Origin: Echinarachnius parma | Lineage: Eukaryota > Echinodermata > Echinoidea > Clypeasteroida > Echinarachniidae | DNA length: 64,000 bases | Reading direction: 5' to 3' | Assembly (NCBI GenBank): GCA_037951105.1 | Contig: JBAMJV010008115.1 | Span: 1-64,000 of the forward strand | Shown: piece after piece, positions 1 to 10,320 of the stretch | Layout: every line of letters starts with the position of its first letter | Position numbering within the stretch: position 1 is the first letter of the stretch | Made by a program: the position numbers and the translations under genes | Notes under the pieces: model-generated | The model's input: only the letters and a program-made list of their open reading frames with translations | Databases searched by the model: none | Told to the model about the DNA's origin: nothing

Positions 1-783
1 GATAGGGGGCCCCAAAAGCTTTATAATTTAGCTGTTTAGAAAGTGGAAGATTAATATAAGCACATTGCAAGCATCATGTTATGAGGTGGGCTTTGTCCAA
101 GATGAGCTTTAGACTGATTGATACATAGATTGCAAGCATCCTGATATGGCCCTGAATATCATCAGTCAAGGTATACCTACATTGGGAAGCCTATTGGGGG
201 TCCAGGCATCCAGGGGGCGTAGCCCCCGAAAGCTTTGAGATTTGTAATATCCAGATATAAAGATATTGTCTATATGTAGATAATTATACAGTTAACTATT
301 CTTTAGCTTTTTATTAAGCTGCTTAGAAATTTAAAGATTATTAAGTGCACAATGCAAGCATCATGTTTTGAGGAGGGCTTTGCTTTGTCGAAGTATGAAT
401 GAACTTTAGCCTGATAGATTCATAGATTGCAATCATCCTGAAGGAACTCAGGAATAAGTCAAGGGATACCCACTTTGGAAGCTTATTGGGGTATAGGGGC
501 GGAGCCCCCGGAAGCTTTGGATTTGTAGCACCCAGAAATAAAGATGTTGTCTATATGCTTATAGGAAATACATTAAACTATTGAATAGTTAGTTCAATTT
601 TAGTGAGCGAAGAGCCGACGCACAGTGGGCCAGAATCGCCTGAAAGTGTGCCAAGAAAGAAGTCCTGAATAAAACTATTGAATGGGTACAGGGCCGGGAT
701 AATAATACAGGCCACCCCCTACCTGAACTGTTGGGGGGGGGGGGGGGGATATATCCCCCCATCTCCCGTGATCGACGCCCATG
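1..783. mobile_element. End of a hAT-like non-autonomous element (truncated by window start)
   Basis: The right end reads GTGATCGACGCCCATG at 768-783, the same terminus as the complete element at 22316-23990. Inside are repeated units with a GGGGGCG(T/G)AGCCCCC core, followed by GAAGCTTTG(G)ATTTGTA and a TAAAGATGTTGTCTATATG-like stretch, starting near 196 and 486. The same unit recurs at 22.6, 23.4, 23.6, 23.8 and 45.5 kb. There is a 17-base G run at about 732-748. The open frames across this segment are repeat translations, not genes. Confidence 0.62.
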
Positions 784-1087
784 CCTCACAAGTTTTATAC
801 GGGACAATTATGCGGTAGTGCATGCAGATAGAAATGTCTGTCCAGACCAGAGCTACAATTACAGGTACGGAATTCTTGGGTTCTGGATCAGTCCTATCCA
901 TTGTGTCTATTTCTCTGTTACTGCCCGTTCTGAATCTCCTTGCTCAAATATGGACAAAAAGGAGCTAAATGTGGTATGGGGTAATACTACGTTGACCTCA
1001 TATAGCAGAGCTTGAGACTTGAGTTGACCTTAGTCCTCAGTACAGTGATATTGATGATATTCAACGATTAATTGTTATTCTTATTTA

Positions 1088-1255
1088 ATATTTATATAAT
1101 ATTGACTGGCATTGAGTGGTGTATAGAAATATTGCATTCGCTAGGGACATATGGTATGAGTCGAAGACGAGTGCAATAATGATCCTCGCGAATGCAATAT
1201 TGCTGATACATCACGAAAGAATAAGCCAGTCAATATTATTATTATTTATTATACA
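1088..1255. mobile_element. Foldback MITE, AATATTGACTGGC family, copy 1
   Basis: Arms facing each other: AATATTGACTGGC at the left and GCCAGTCAATATT at the right. Between them lie inverted copies of ATATTGCATTCGC(T)AGG around a centre containing GAGTCGAAGACGAGTGCAAT. The same structure recurs at about 9515-9640, 9650-9795 and 16930-17085, with a related GTTATATTGACTGG end at 19.5-19.6 kb. There is no coding capacity. It is followed by a shared flank (ATTGAAGACCAATGCATT...) that also follows the copy at 17 kb. Confidence 0.6.
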
Positions 1256-1355
1256 TACTATTCAGAGGAACACATAAATAAACAAAAATACACATCTTAA
1301 TCCGTCTTGTTCATTGAAGACCAATGCATTAAATTTCAAATTACTGATTACACAT

Positions 1356-1912
1356 TATAAAATGGGTAGAAGAATCCCTGCATTCTGATTGGTCAATTAG
1401 CGTGAAGCCATGGGTCGGTACTTTTGCAGGCATGGGTCGGTAAATTTAGCCAATTTAGCCATTACTGGGAAAAAGTCTGATTTCACATTTTTTCGCGCCC
1501 ATCTTATAAAACAAATGCTGCACAGGCATATGTCGTGGATCGGTATGAATTGTCTGCACTCGTTTAACTTTGGAATGGTCTAAAACCCACTCGCTGAAAC
1601 CGTTCCAAAGTTAAACCCGTTCATCCAATTCTTACCGATCCACTCATGCCTGTGCATCATTTTGTATATTATAGAATGGGTTGATAAATCCCTGCAATCT
1701 GATTGGTTGAGAGCAAAATTTGTGCAGACAATTAATTGTACTGGATGCATGAAAAGTCATGCGTCCGGTAAAAAAATCATGCGTCCGGTAAAAAATGTCA
1801 TGCGTCCGGTAAAAAAATTCATGCGTCCGGTAAAATTATTTCATGCATCCGGTAATTTTTCTAATTTTTAATTTGTTGACTTTTTTGGGGGCGTAACAAT
1901 GCCCATTCTATA
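1356..1912. mobile_element. Cluster of two related foldback MITEs with a tandem repeat
   Basis: Terminal motifs TTATAAAATGGGT / CCCATCTTATAA (about 1356-1511) and TTATAGAATGGGT / CCCATTCTATAA (about 1668-1912) mark two related elements. Both carry ATCCCTGCA.TCTGATTGGT just inside the left end. Between them (1518-1660) is a hairpin whose arms contain GGATCGGTA and TACCGATCC. A 19-bp tandem repeat (TCATGCGTCCGGTAAAAAA, five copies with slight variation) fills about 1757-1855. Confidence 0.5.
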
Positions 1913-1914
1913 AA

Positions 1915-2085
1915 ACAGATGATGCGCAAGTTTATTTCGTGGGTCGGTGGAATTGTTTGCACGCGGTAACTATGGAAACTAGTCTAAACCCACTCGGCTT
2001 CGCCTCGTGGGTTTAACAGTTCCATAGTTACCTTGTGCAAACAATTCCTACCGACCCACTCATACCTGCGCATCATTTGTCATAT
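1915..2085. repeat. Hairpin with GC-rich loop
   Basis: Inverted repeat with arms ATGATGCGCA...GGGTCGG...AATTGTTTGCAC...GTAACTATGGAA and their complement. The loop reads ACTCGGCTTCGCCTCGTGGG. This is one of several hairpins in the window with a CTCGGCTTCGCC-like loop (compare 5.2, 19.4, 19.97 and 20.2 kb). Confidence 0.55.
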
Positions 2086-2099
2086 TAACAATAGCCGCA

Positions 2100-2645
2100 T
2101 TCAGACGATAAAAGCAATCTCGTGGTTATCTTGTGGTTATCTTGTGGTTTGCAATTCTTAAGAATATCTTGTGGTTTGCGCTCGTTTGAACACGCAAAAC
2201 TCGTGGTTATCTTGTGGTTTCCAAACCACGAGATTGCGCACACTGCAAAAAATGCGCAATCTCGTGGTTATCTTGTGGTTATCTTGTGGTTTGCAAACCA
2301 CAAGATAACCACAAGATACTTGTAAGATTTTGCGCAGAATGAGCGCGCGATAAGCGCGCGACTACGCGCAGTCTACTTTTTTTACCGTCTGAACACAATC
2401 AGCTTCGAGACTCGTGGTTTGGGTGACCTCATGACCGAGATATGCTTCCGGTGTGAAAACAAGTCAAGTGAGCGCGCGTGACCTCAAATGAGAAAGGCGC
2501 GCATGCTACTTCCGGTTTTAATTCTTAAGAATTGCAACTCTCGAGAATTGGCTTCGTTTGAACACACATTTTGAAGTTCTTAAGAATTGCAATTCTTAGA
2601 ATTGCAATTCTTAAGAACTTGGCTTTCATCGTCTGATACGGCTAT
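2100..2645. repeat. TCTTGTGGTT-rich foldback repeat, copy 1
   Basis: Direct and inverted copies of AATCTCGTGGTTATCTTGTG fill about 2110-2330. They are followed by ACTTCCGGTTTTAATTCTTA and a TTCTTAAGAATTGCAA palindromic cluster. The outer flanks are GACGATAAAAGC (left) and the inverted GGCTTTCATCGTC (right). A second copy occupies about 20490-20895. Confidence 0.5.
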
Positions 2646-2790
2646 TAACCCATGAAGGGTCATTTGCGCGTATTATAGCAGAGATGCGTGAACGTATTCA
2701 TACGTCACAATTAGACACGCGCAAATCCATTCATACGTCATTAATAAACGCGCGTATAAATGTGGGCACTAATGCGCTGGATAACCTGAA
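2646..2790. repeat. Dispersed repeat 'AACCCATGAAGGG', copy 1
   Basis: Begins AACCCATGAAGGGTCATTTG, then GCGCGTATTATAGCAGAGATGCG and two inverted CATACGTCA segments. Copies lie at 17199-17325 (same orientation) and about 8105-8250 (inverted, more diverged). At 17 kb it directly follows the ATTGAAGACCAATGCATT flank of the AATATTGACTGGC MITE, so these modules appear to move or duplicate together. Confidence 0.5.
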
Positions 2791-2799
2791 TACAGTGTG

Positions 2800-4130
2800 T
2801 ATCTCAAAAGGGGATACATGTATTTGCTGTACTATGTGTTGAAGATGCATCTAAACCGAACACAACAAGTCACTACCCCCTAAACAATTACCCATAATCG
2901 TTTCAAGATTTCGTCTAGCCCAAATATCCCTATGATAGTTAAATTGATGCAGATGTTTGTATTAATTTAATTCAAACATAGAGGAAACTGACAAGAAATA
3001 TCTAAATAATTGATAATGAGCAAAGAAAATAGGCTTCGCCTATTGATGCAAAGCTGCATCACTTCGCGTGATTATGCGCCTTTCTCTAGAAAAGTTTATT
3101 TAATTTTTCTTGGGATTGGCTCGGTTAATATAGCTTCTGACTAATCGACGCATTGAAAAAGGGTTTCATGGGAACACCCGCCATTCAAGAGTCTTCGTGG
3201 CTAAAAGAAACATTGTGTAAAATAAGAGAACTATTAATCCATGGCTGAGTGAGCATACATCAGAGAGAAAATTGTCATATTACAAAAGTTGCAAAAGTAT
3301 TATCATCATTACAGTTTTTTGAGTAGTGAACATTTAAGAATGCAATGTTTTACAATTGCAATTAATGCATTTACCACATGCACCATAAAAGAATAAAATT
3401 GAATGTAATTTTAACCATAATCAATGCCACAACAATGTACAGACACGCGCCAATGTTTTGCTGACTTTTGAATTGGGTAATTTTGTCTTTGATCTGTCAT
3501 AACATGATGAATATCTTATTTTCACGCTTAATTTACATAACAACTGTAATATTGTGCAAGATGATACTTTGAAACAAATGTTGGTCATGAAATTATGAGC
3601 AGTTGTTTAGTGGGGGTAGCTACTTTTGTGTTCGGTTTATTTCAATAAGTGTTAAGTTATGCATGATCTCAGGTTTGCAGTTTCTTATTGATGTTACATG
3701 TATAGGCCTATAAAGTATCTGAAGACAGCAACAAGATGTTTAGTTCGAGATTGCACTGCAAATAAAGGTCATTCAGTAAAGGAACAAATATAATATAACG
3801 TACTAAAAGGATGAGGCTCTTAAAGAAGAACAAAAGTGAAAACATTCTTAAAATAATGGAATCATAAAATTCCATTACATATTACCCAATGGACTTTTTA
3901 TCGATACTATGATATTGAATAAAGAAGGGAACGTATTAAAGTGATGCCTGTAAAGTGTCAGATATTGCACAAAATGACATTTGAGACTTCAATCCTACAT
4001 CAATATCATTGTAAAATACAATTGAAAGATTTGTGAAAGTTTGAAAGAAAACCGAACACTGTTTACCTAGTGAAAAAAACGAATATTGAGTTCATATATT
4101 GAGTACGATATCCCCAATCCGAAATGTAGG
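2800..4130. other. AT-rich stretch without recognised genes
   Basis: No convincing open frame or splice-bounded exon. It contains a small hairpin with loop AGGCTTCGCCT at about 3030-3045. At 3960-4030 there is a short segment (GAGACTTCAATC.TA.A.CAATATCATTGTAA) that recurs near 25055-25095. Confidence 0.4.
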
Positions 4131-4136
4131 TAAAAG

Positions 4137-4242
4137 ATTGTGGGGCATCCGGTGCATTTGTGCCCTAGGCATATCACATGTTCTATAAGTTTTTTGGGCC
4201 AATTTCGTAAGCTTTTCATTCGTTTCAATAAGCGTGTCATTT
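4137..4242. repeat. 106-bp segment paralogous to 60703-60808
   Basis: The sequence from GATTGTG(G/C)GGCATCCGGTG through CATATCACATGTTCTA to CATTCGTTTCAATAAGCGTG is nearly identical at 60703-60808, about 56.6 kb away. The minus-strand frame over each copy is open but short, and I see no protein motif. Confidence 0.6.
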
Positions 4243-4358
4243 CACGACACTTTAGCATTCAATTTTAGAAAAACACGCTATTTGCATTCAATCGCGCAAC
4301 GGATTTCCTGGAGGGCGGTATTACGTAATCACGAATTTACTCGAAATCGAAATACGTT

Positions 4359-4883
4359 TGAAAGGGGTAGTTTAGTTTTCGCAAGGCTGAACCTGCACAG
4401 TAACATTATAAACTAATAGTTATAACTCCACCATGCTCGAAAGGTAAACAAAATTACAAACAACTAAGTAAAAAGCCTGTTATCATTAAAAAAGAGCCAT
4501 TCAAACACAGAGGGCGCTTTTTTTAAAAGGCATTGGTTTCAACCTTTTTTCATACAAAATTATGTATATGATGTTTTATTGATTAATGATTAAATAGCGA
4601 GATCATCAACAACTATTTAAAAAACGCCTTTTGAAAATTTTTGAAAAGTGCAAGCATTTAAAAAAAAAATTCTAAAAATCATCTAATTATTTGGGCCCCA
4701 AATAATAATAAGATAGATATTTTATTGATATTTCAGCCGTTCTGGGTCGATTTTTGACCAATAAAGTTTATTTCTGCCATTAAATTGCATGTTCTCTCAA
4801 ATTCGATATTCAGTTTTTCATTACCACACAAAAATTGTGATGTGCAGCGCCCTCTCTACCAAATGACTAAACTACCCCTTTAA
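4359..4883. mobile_element. TTAA-family foldback element
   Basis: Left end GAAAGGGGTAGTTTAG and right end CTAAACTACCCCTTT form the terminal inverted repeat. The interior carries inverted copies of the TGCACAGTAACA.TATAAACTAATAG and CCATGCTCGA arms. An empty version of the site (AATACGTTTTAAATCG) lies at 63885-63900, with flanking identity on both sides, so the insertion is at TTAA with the left copy now TTGA. A TTAA target suggests piggyBac-type mobilisation (family knowledge); no transposase is present. Confidence 0.72.
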
Positions 4884-5144
4884 ATCGAATGCAAACAAAA
4901 TGTTTCCGATTGATCAATATATGAATTTTAATGCTAAACAACGATTTTGAACTACTAAATACAACTGCGGGTAACAAAATTGGCAAATTAAATGCACACA
5001 ATGCACCCGGGGGACGGGAAGGGGGACATGCACTCCCCCATACATTTGAAAGTGGAGGTGATTGTCCCTCCCACTTTTTAATCTGCATACATTATGTATG
5101 TTTGATTCTAGTAGCTTGATCTACGTACGTTTCATATTTTATTA

Positions 5145-5345
5145 TACAGTGGTTAACTGGTGGTGGAGGGAAAAGCACGGAATGTTTCCACTCCCAAGAG
5201 GATTTTAAATGCTATTGAGGGAAGAGTACATAAGTCCCGAGACGTAGTCGAGGGGCTTATTTTCTTCACGAAATAGCATTTAAAATCACGAGGGGAAAAT
5301 TCTATGATTTTCCCGACAGCAAAGTTAACAACTGTTGTATCATCT
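5145..5345. repeat. Hairpin repeat with GC-rich loop
   Basis: Arms AGTGGTTAACT...GAAA(A)...ATTTTAAATGCTATT and AATAGCATTTAAAAT...GTTAACAACT pair across a loop containing CCCGAGACGTAGTCGAGGGG. Same architecture as the hairpins at 1.9, 19.4 and 20.2 kb. Confidence 0.5.
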
Positions 5346-5476
5346 GAATTGCCATGTAACAGTGCCATGTAATATCCACAAATATTACATGGCAGCTCAT
5401 GTACTGTATTTACTAAGTCAGGTGATAATACTATCTAGGATATGCACCAAATCGCTCCACTACCTCGCAGTTGTGC

Positions 5477-6113
5477 CCCCCCCCCCCTCCCATGACTTGG
5501 GCGTAATTGTCTTGGCGGTAATTGTCTTGGAGTCTAATTGTCCAGGGGGTAGTCGACGGGGGGGGGGGGGGGGGTAATTATCTTGGGGGTAATTTTCCGT
5601 GGGGGGGGGGGGGGGGGGTAGTGTCTTGGGGGTAGTTGTCTTGGTGGGGGGGGGGGGGATATTATGGGGAGTAGGTGTCCGGGGGGTAGCCTTCTGGGGG
5701 GTAATTGTCGGGGGGGAGGGGGGGAGGGGGTAATCGTCCGGGGGGTAATTATCCGGAGGGTAGTTGTCCGGGGGGTAATTGTCTGGGGGGTAGTTGTCCG
5801 CGGGCAGTTGTCTGGGGGTAATTGTCCGGGGGGTAGTTGTCCGGGGGGTAGTTGTCCGGGGGGTAGTTGTCCGGGGGGTTATTGTCTGGGGAGTAGTTGT
5901 CTTGGGGGGTAGTTGTCTTGGGGTAATTGTCTTGGGGGTAATTGTCTTGGGGGTAATTGTCTTGGGGATAGTTGTCTGGGGGGGGGGGGGGGGTAATTGT
6001 CTTGGGGGTAATTGTCCTAGGGGGTAATTTTCCGGGTGGTAGTTGTCCGGGGGGTAATCGTCCGGGGGGTGGTTGTCCAGGGGGTGGTTGTCCAGGGGGT
6101 AGTAGTCCGGACA
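5477..6113. repeat. G-rich minisatellite, about 16-bp unit (array 1)
   Basis: Roughly 35-40 degenerate copies of GGGGGGTAGTTGTCCG / GGGGGTAATTGTCTTG, with pure G runs of up to about 17 bases. The array ends GGGGGTAGTAGTCCGGAC; the complement of that end starts the arrays at 58987 and about 59927. All six-frame 'proteins' here (Pro/Asp/Asn/Tyr-rich or Gly/Val-rich) are repeat translations and not genes. The runs of four or more G at regular spacing are compatible with G-quadruplex formation. Confidence 0.85.
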
Positions 6114-6188
6114 AGGAAAATAACTTGGATATAAGATCCCATGAATCAAAATATGGCAACGTATGAAAAACAAGACTAACCAACTACT

Positions 6189-7028
6189 GGGGTTGTATTC
6201 TGAAAACGAGTTTAAGCAAAATGTTATTGTATCTACGTCATATCTACGTCACTATAATACGACACTGTACTTAAAGGGGCCCTGCAACCCAAATGCATGT
6301 TGACCTCTGTTCATCTGTATTAGTGTACACATTCAATATTTATAAACGGTTTGACCCAAATATGTTTTGTATATTTTTAAACATTTTATCATTTATTTGT
6401 CTTCATGTTGCTAAGCCCCACCTCCTAAAAAACCCTCCAGAGCAAATTCTATTGTTGACCTGCAGTGACATCATTTGTCAATCACTGGTCAGCTACCATG
6501 AGATTAACAGAAGATGAAAGTACAAAAAGAACATCCACAGACTAGGCTAATCACAATAGCATCACACGGTTGAATAGAATACCAACTCACACAACTTCAA
6601 TTACAATAGACTTTTGCTATGTCTGAAGAAAAGCACTGTCTAAGCTATTGCATGGAGGTATGCAGGGCATGCTTTTGTGTGGATGTTCTTTTTGTACTTT
6701 CATCTTTTGTTAATCTCATGGTAGCTGACCAGTGATTGACAAAATTTGATGTCACTGCGGTCAACAATAGAATTTGCTCTGGAGGTTTTTTTAGGAGGTG
6801 GGGCTTAGCAACATGAAGACAAATAAATGATAAAATGTTTAAAAATATACAAAACATATTTGGGTCAAACCGTTTACGAATATTTAATGTGTACACTAAT
6901 ACAGATGAACAGAGGTCAACATGTATTTGGGTTGCAGGGCCCCTTTAAGGAATAGCGATTTGCTAAAATATATTTTAGTGACGTAGATATAACCTAGATA
7001 AAATAAATATAGTTTCAGAATACACCCC
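6189..7028. mobile_element. GGTGTATTCTGAAA foldback interrupted by a TTAA foldback
   Basis: Outer ends: GGGGTTGTATTCTGAAA at 6189 and TTTCAGAATACACCCC ending 7028. At TTAA (6271-6274 and 6945-6948) the outer arms stop and a second inverted repeat begins (TTAAAGGGGCCCTGCAACCC and its complement), with arms of about 270 bp around a spacer of about 137 bp. The two open frames here, one on each strand, both beginning near the CATGTTGACCTCTG arm, are mirror images of one arm and are not genes. Confidence 0.72.
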
Positions 7029-7269
7029 TGGTGTTCGTTATGCCTATTATCATACCACAAATGTATTCTGCCCAGTATGAAACTTTATCTCATATTGTGT
7101 TTAAACTTATTCTACATAGGCTACATAAGTTATTCAAGATTATTCATAGACCCTACCAGTGGCATTGGGAGGGTGAGGGTGGGGAGGGGGGGGGGGGGGC
7201 ACGGGGGACATTTTTAGAAAAAAACAAAAAATACACAAGGTGTGCCCCCCCCAATAATAGATCTCAAAG

Positions 7270-7418
7270 AGAGGAGGTATGTGCGCATGCGCGGATAAAT
7301 GGCCTAATAGTGTATACATAATAATTCATGAGGTCTCTGAGAATGACCATGATACGCATGCGCCACTGACGTAAATATACATATTCATAAGGAGAGTGAC
7401 CATGTGCGCATGCGCCAG
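7270..7418. promoter_or_regulatory. Cluster of three NRF1-like sites
   Basis: TGCGCATGCGC-type palindromes occur at about 7272-7283, 7353-7362 (ACGCATGCGCC) and 7404-7415 within 150 bp. The consensus is the binding site of NRF1/Ewg-family factors and is typical of animal promoters (established knowledge). No transcription start can be seen, and the repeated setting (...GAGAATGACCATGA... / ...GAGAGTGACCATGT...) suggests the sites arose by local duplication. Confidence 0.35.
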
Positions 7419-7644
7419 ATACAAAAAGTTCGTAGGAAAAGAAATCGCACCCGGTCCAGCGCTAAGAGCGAGCCTTACCCTCGTGTGTATAACATGAGGG
7501 TTTCAGAATCTTAATGTAAACAGGTTAATCTTCTTTTAATCACCCTTCTCAAAATGTCTTGTAAATGAGCTCCACAATCTTCGTATCAGTATTGGCATCT
7601 TTTGTAAATAAAACATAATTCATGTTCCAGTTCCTGCAATTTAC

Positions 7645-7870
7645 CTGTAAATGGAGCCAGAGCTTCTTCTGTGGTCCCCTCTGGGAAGGCCTCCTGTGCT
7701 TCTTCCCACGTCTCTGTATGCACAGCCTTCGTAAATGCCTCCTGCATAACTTTCTTCTTTTTTAGATCTTGTGCAGCTGCCCCCATTGCTCTTATATTGC
7801 CATCCGATCCACACTTGAGGAGCAGCCCAAACTTGTCTTCTTCCTGCAATCCCTGCAGCTTCAGAAATAC
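7645..7870 (-). CDS. Exon 4 of the uncharacterised minus-strand gene
   Basis: 226-bp exon on the minus strand. The acceptor is CATGAATAG|GTA at 7871/7870 and the donor is TTTACAG|GTAAAT at 7645/7644. Phase 0 at entry fits exon 3; it leaves one base of a split codon at its end, so the gene continues below 7645 or beyond the window. The product starts VFLKLQGLQEEDKFGLLLKC, contains GSDGNIRAMGAAAQDLKKKK and ends EEAQEAFPEGTTEEALAPFT. It is Ala/Glu/Lys-rich and probably helical. I could not find the next exon or a stop-bearing exon in 1-7644. Codons are more GC-rich than the surrounding AT-rich intron sequence, which supports real coding sequence. Confidence 0.66.
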
Positions 7871-8349
7871 CTATTCATGAAGAAATTAAAATGTTAATAT
7901 GACAAAGTGATTATGCTGCAACATAACAATAATTATTACACATACAGGCCAGTTTTTCGATTCAATAAATCATGTATTTTGTTTCCGTCTTGGGTTTGTC
8001 AGTCATAGCGCTCAATATTGTTATGATATTACCATCCTAACGTGTATCTTGCAGCTCTACAAATGTGTATTTGACGATCAGACGATATTACTACTCCATG
8101 GAGCTGATATTCAATCCAGCGCGGAAGTGCGCAAATTCATACGCGCGTTTATTAATGACGTATGAATGGCTTTGGGCGTGTCTATTGTGACGTATGAATA
8201 CATTTACGCACTTGTGCTATAGTACGTGCAAGTAGCCCTTCATGTGTTGAAAATGTTTAATCCGTAATTTGAGATTCAATACATTGGTCTTCTTCACTGA
8301 ACAAGACGGAGTAAGATGTATGATTTTGTTCATTTATGGTTTGCTCTGG

Positions 8350-9420
8350 TTAGGATAGTGTTACGAATTTTCATGATCGTATTTGCAAAGTATTGGACAA
8401 TTATAACTGAGCTGTAGTAGATGAATGTATAGATGAATGTATAAATGTATTTCGTCATTGATTTATGTTTAGTCAGACCTCCACTCTCTTTTCCCCTTTC
8501 TCTCTCTCTTCCCTTTGACCCCCATTCCTCAAGTTACCACTTGTTGCCATTCGCAATCCCTTGAATTTACACACTGGACTATGTTTTGAATTCCTATAAC
8601 TTCTTTGCTATCATCCTTCCATCCCTCGCCCTCCCGCGTGGGTCGTATCAATTTCGCCTTATCGTCTTGTTTTGGAATCAGAACAAGTGGCCCTCTCTTT
8701 CCTACCAAATACCACGTTCCCCTTCTAAAATTCCTTGCTATAAGTAGAACATGTTGACATTCTCTTGCTCATACTCTGAATTCCAGAAATTCCCCCATTC
8801 CATAACTTTGGTGTTTTATCTTATTCCTTGTTTTAGAAAGAATGCTATGTTTTATATGATGTCGAAATATGTGCAAAACTATGCAATGTTTCTTATGATC
8901 TCGAGATATTTGAAATGCCTTACATATTTGTTGAAGACTTCAATACTTTTCTGCTTTCTTGTAAAGTGTATAAATACTGATGTTTTCCGAAATGCTAGGG
9001 AGTGCAGAGTTAGGATTTGTACCACGGAGTCTAGAGTTCGAAGTTGTACCAGAATTGTACCAGGGGGTTCGGAGTTGTTATAGTGACTGCTGTGTCAGTG
9101 TGAATCGGAGTTAGCTAGCTATGGGTTAGGTCGGAGTTTAGTTAGTGTTTGAGTTAGTTATGATCGAGTCAGCTTTGGTCTAGTTTTATTTATGCTAGTT
9201 CTGATCTGCGTTCTCCGCAGGCCACAGTTATTAATCACGTATACATGTCAACTCTTATGTGGTATCTACTTGTGAATAAACTCAAGCAACTATATTTCAG
9301 AACTTGAATCCTCACTTATTATTACCTCCTTGCGTTTGATTATCTGAGGCACGCTACCGTGATTGATTGCGAACCTGTGTGATTGCTAAGTGGAATGAAC
9401 AGATTAATTTAAAGACACAC
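8350..9420. other. Non-coding stretch within intron 3
   Basis: AT-rich with CT-rich tracts. No exon with both a plausible acceptor and donor was found on the minus strand, and the 110-residue plus-strand frame has no recognisable features. At 9170-9240 several GAGTTAG/TTAGTT repeats occur. Confidence 0.35.
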
Positions 9421-9425
9421 AATAC

Positions 9426-9493
9426 CTCATCATTATCTTCATCATCTTCATCCCAAACATTTGTCATCACCCGACATTTGTAACAATATGATG
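9426..9493 (-). CDS. Possible small acidic exon (weak)
   Basis: The minus strand reads ...CCATAG|CA TCA... through TGTTACAAATGTCGG to an acidic run WDEDDEDNDE, then a donor GAG|GTATTG. It would encode SYCYKCRVMTNVWDEDDEDN and end in phase 0, which fits exon 4 downstream. Its entry phase does not fit exon 3, so another exon would be needed between. The presumed acceptor lies at the edge of the AATATTGACTGG foldback at about 9.5 kb, which may have disrupted or created it. It could equally be a chance open GAT-rich stretch. Confidence 0.22.
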
Positions 9494-9514
9494 CTATGGA
9501 TAGTATATAATAAT

Positions 9515-9797
9515 CATAATATTGACTGGCTTGTTCTTTCGTGATATATCAGAAATATTGCATTCGCTAGGATTGCACTCGTCTTCGACTCGTACAATAT
9601 GATCCAATATTTCTGATATACCACTCAAGGCCAGTCAATATTATAATTATTTATATAATGACTGGCCTACAGTGGTATATCAGAAATATTTCATGAGCTA
9701 GGATCATATTGCATCAGTTGAAGACGGGTGCAATAAAATCCTAGCGAATGCAATATTACTGATACATCACGACAGAACAATGCAGTCAACATAATAT
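9515..9797. mobile_element. Two adjacent AATATTGACTGGC foldbacks (copies 2 and 3)
   Basis: First copy about 9515-9642, second about 9648-9795. Each has AATATTGACTGGC / GCCAGTCAATATT-type ends and inner GAAATATTGCATTCGCTAGGAT arms. They stand head to tail next to the 3' end of the Penelope-like element. Confidence 0.55.
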
Positions 9798-9892
9798 CTA
9801 AAGGTAAACGCAAACAAGAACATAACTCGTAAATAACATCGCTAGTGATAATCGCTTGTCTCGCAATGTATGGCCAACAAGGAATCTAAAAG

Positions 9893-9937
9893 AACACGAC
9901 GTTTCGTGCGCCGCTGCAACACTTCGTCAGGTGATAC
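9893..9937 (-). ncRNA. Hammerhead ribozyme-like motif of a Penelope-like element
   Basis: Read on the minus strand the order is CAC, CTGACGA (9930-9924), stem II GTGTTGC-AGCG-GCGCAC with one bulged T (about 9922-9906), GAAAC (9905-9901), cleavage triplet GTC (9900-9898), then GTG pairing with the first CAC. These are the conserved hammerhead core elements (CUGANGA, GAAA, NUH) in the right order. Helix III would be only the AC/GU pairing, the minimal form described for Penelope-like element hammerheads, which are thought to work as dimers. Position in the 3' part of a Penelope-like remnant fits. Activity cannot be judged here. Confidence 0.6.
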
Positions 9938-10054
9938 AAATCTGCTGTAAACAAGGGAATATTTACCCTGCGATAGGCGCAACGCGCTATCCCGCTTGAG
10001 CGAGAACGCTCCTAATTGGTCAATAACGGACAAGGCCTATTGGCCGACGCACAC

Positions 10055-10320
10055 GGGTGCTCAACCAATCAGTGGGCCGCTGGCTCGGCTCGCCTGTTGG
10101 GCGGAAACAATGACGTGCTCAACCAATCAGCGGGCCGCTGGCCTGTTGGGTGGAACAATGGCGTGTCTGTGCCGGCTGGTCGGGGAGCGTCATGGTGGTT
10201 TATCGTACGCATCAACAAATCAACGGGCGGCTGGCTCGGCTGGCCCGCTAGTTGGAATCAACCGGTGTGGGCCGGCTGGTAGGGAAGTGTCATGGCGACG
10301 TATCGTACGCATCGAAAAAT
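10055..10320. repeat. Local tandem duplications in the Penelope 3' region
   Basis: CAACCAATCAG(T/C)GGGCCGCTGGC occurs twice (about 10063 and 10120) and a diverged third time near 10215. A longer unit with GTGCCGGCTGGT..GGGAGCGTCATGG and TATCGTACGCATC is repeated at about 10165-10215 and 10265-10312. The segment is markedly more GC-rich than its surroundings. Confidence 0.5.

Noticed and set aside
5460-6173. 237-residue proline/threonine-rich open frame
   Set aside because: It is the six-frame translation of the 16-bp G-rich minisatellite; other frames on both strands are equally open and repetitive.
6293-6896. Two similar proteins on opposite strands (MHVDLCSS.. and MYTLNIRK..)
   Set aside because: They are mirror translations of the two arms of one TTAA foldback.
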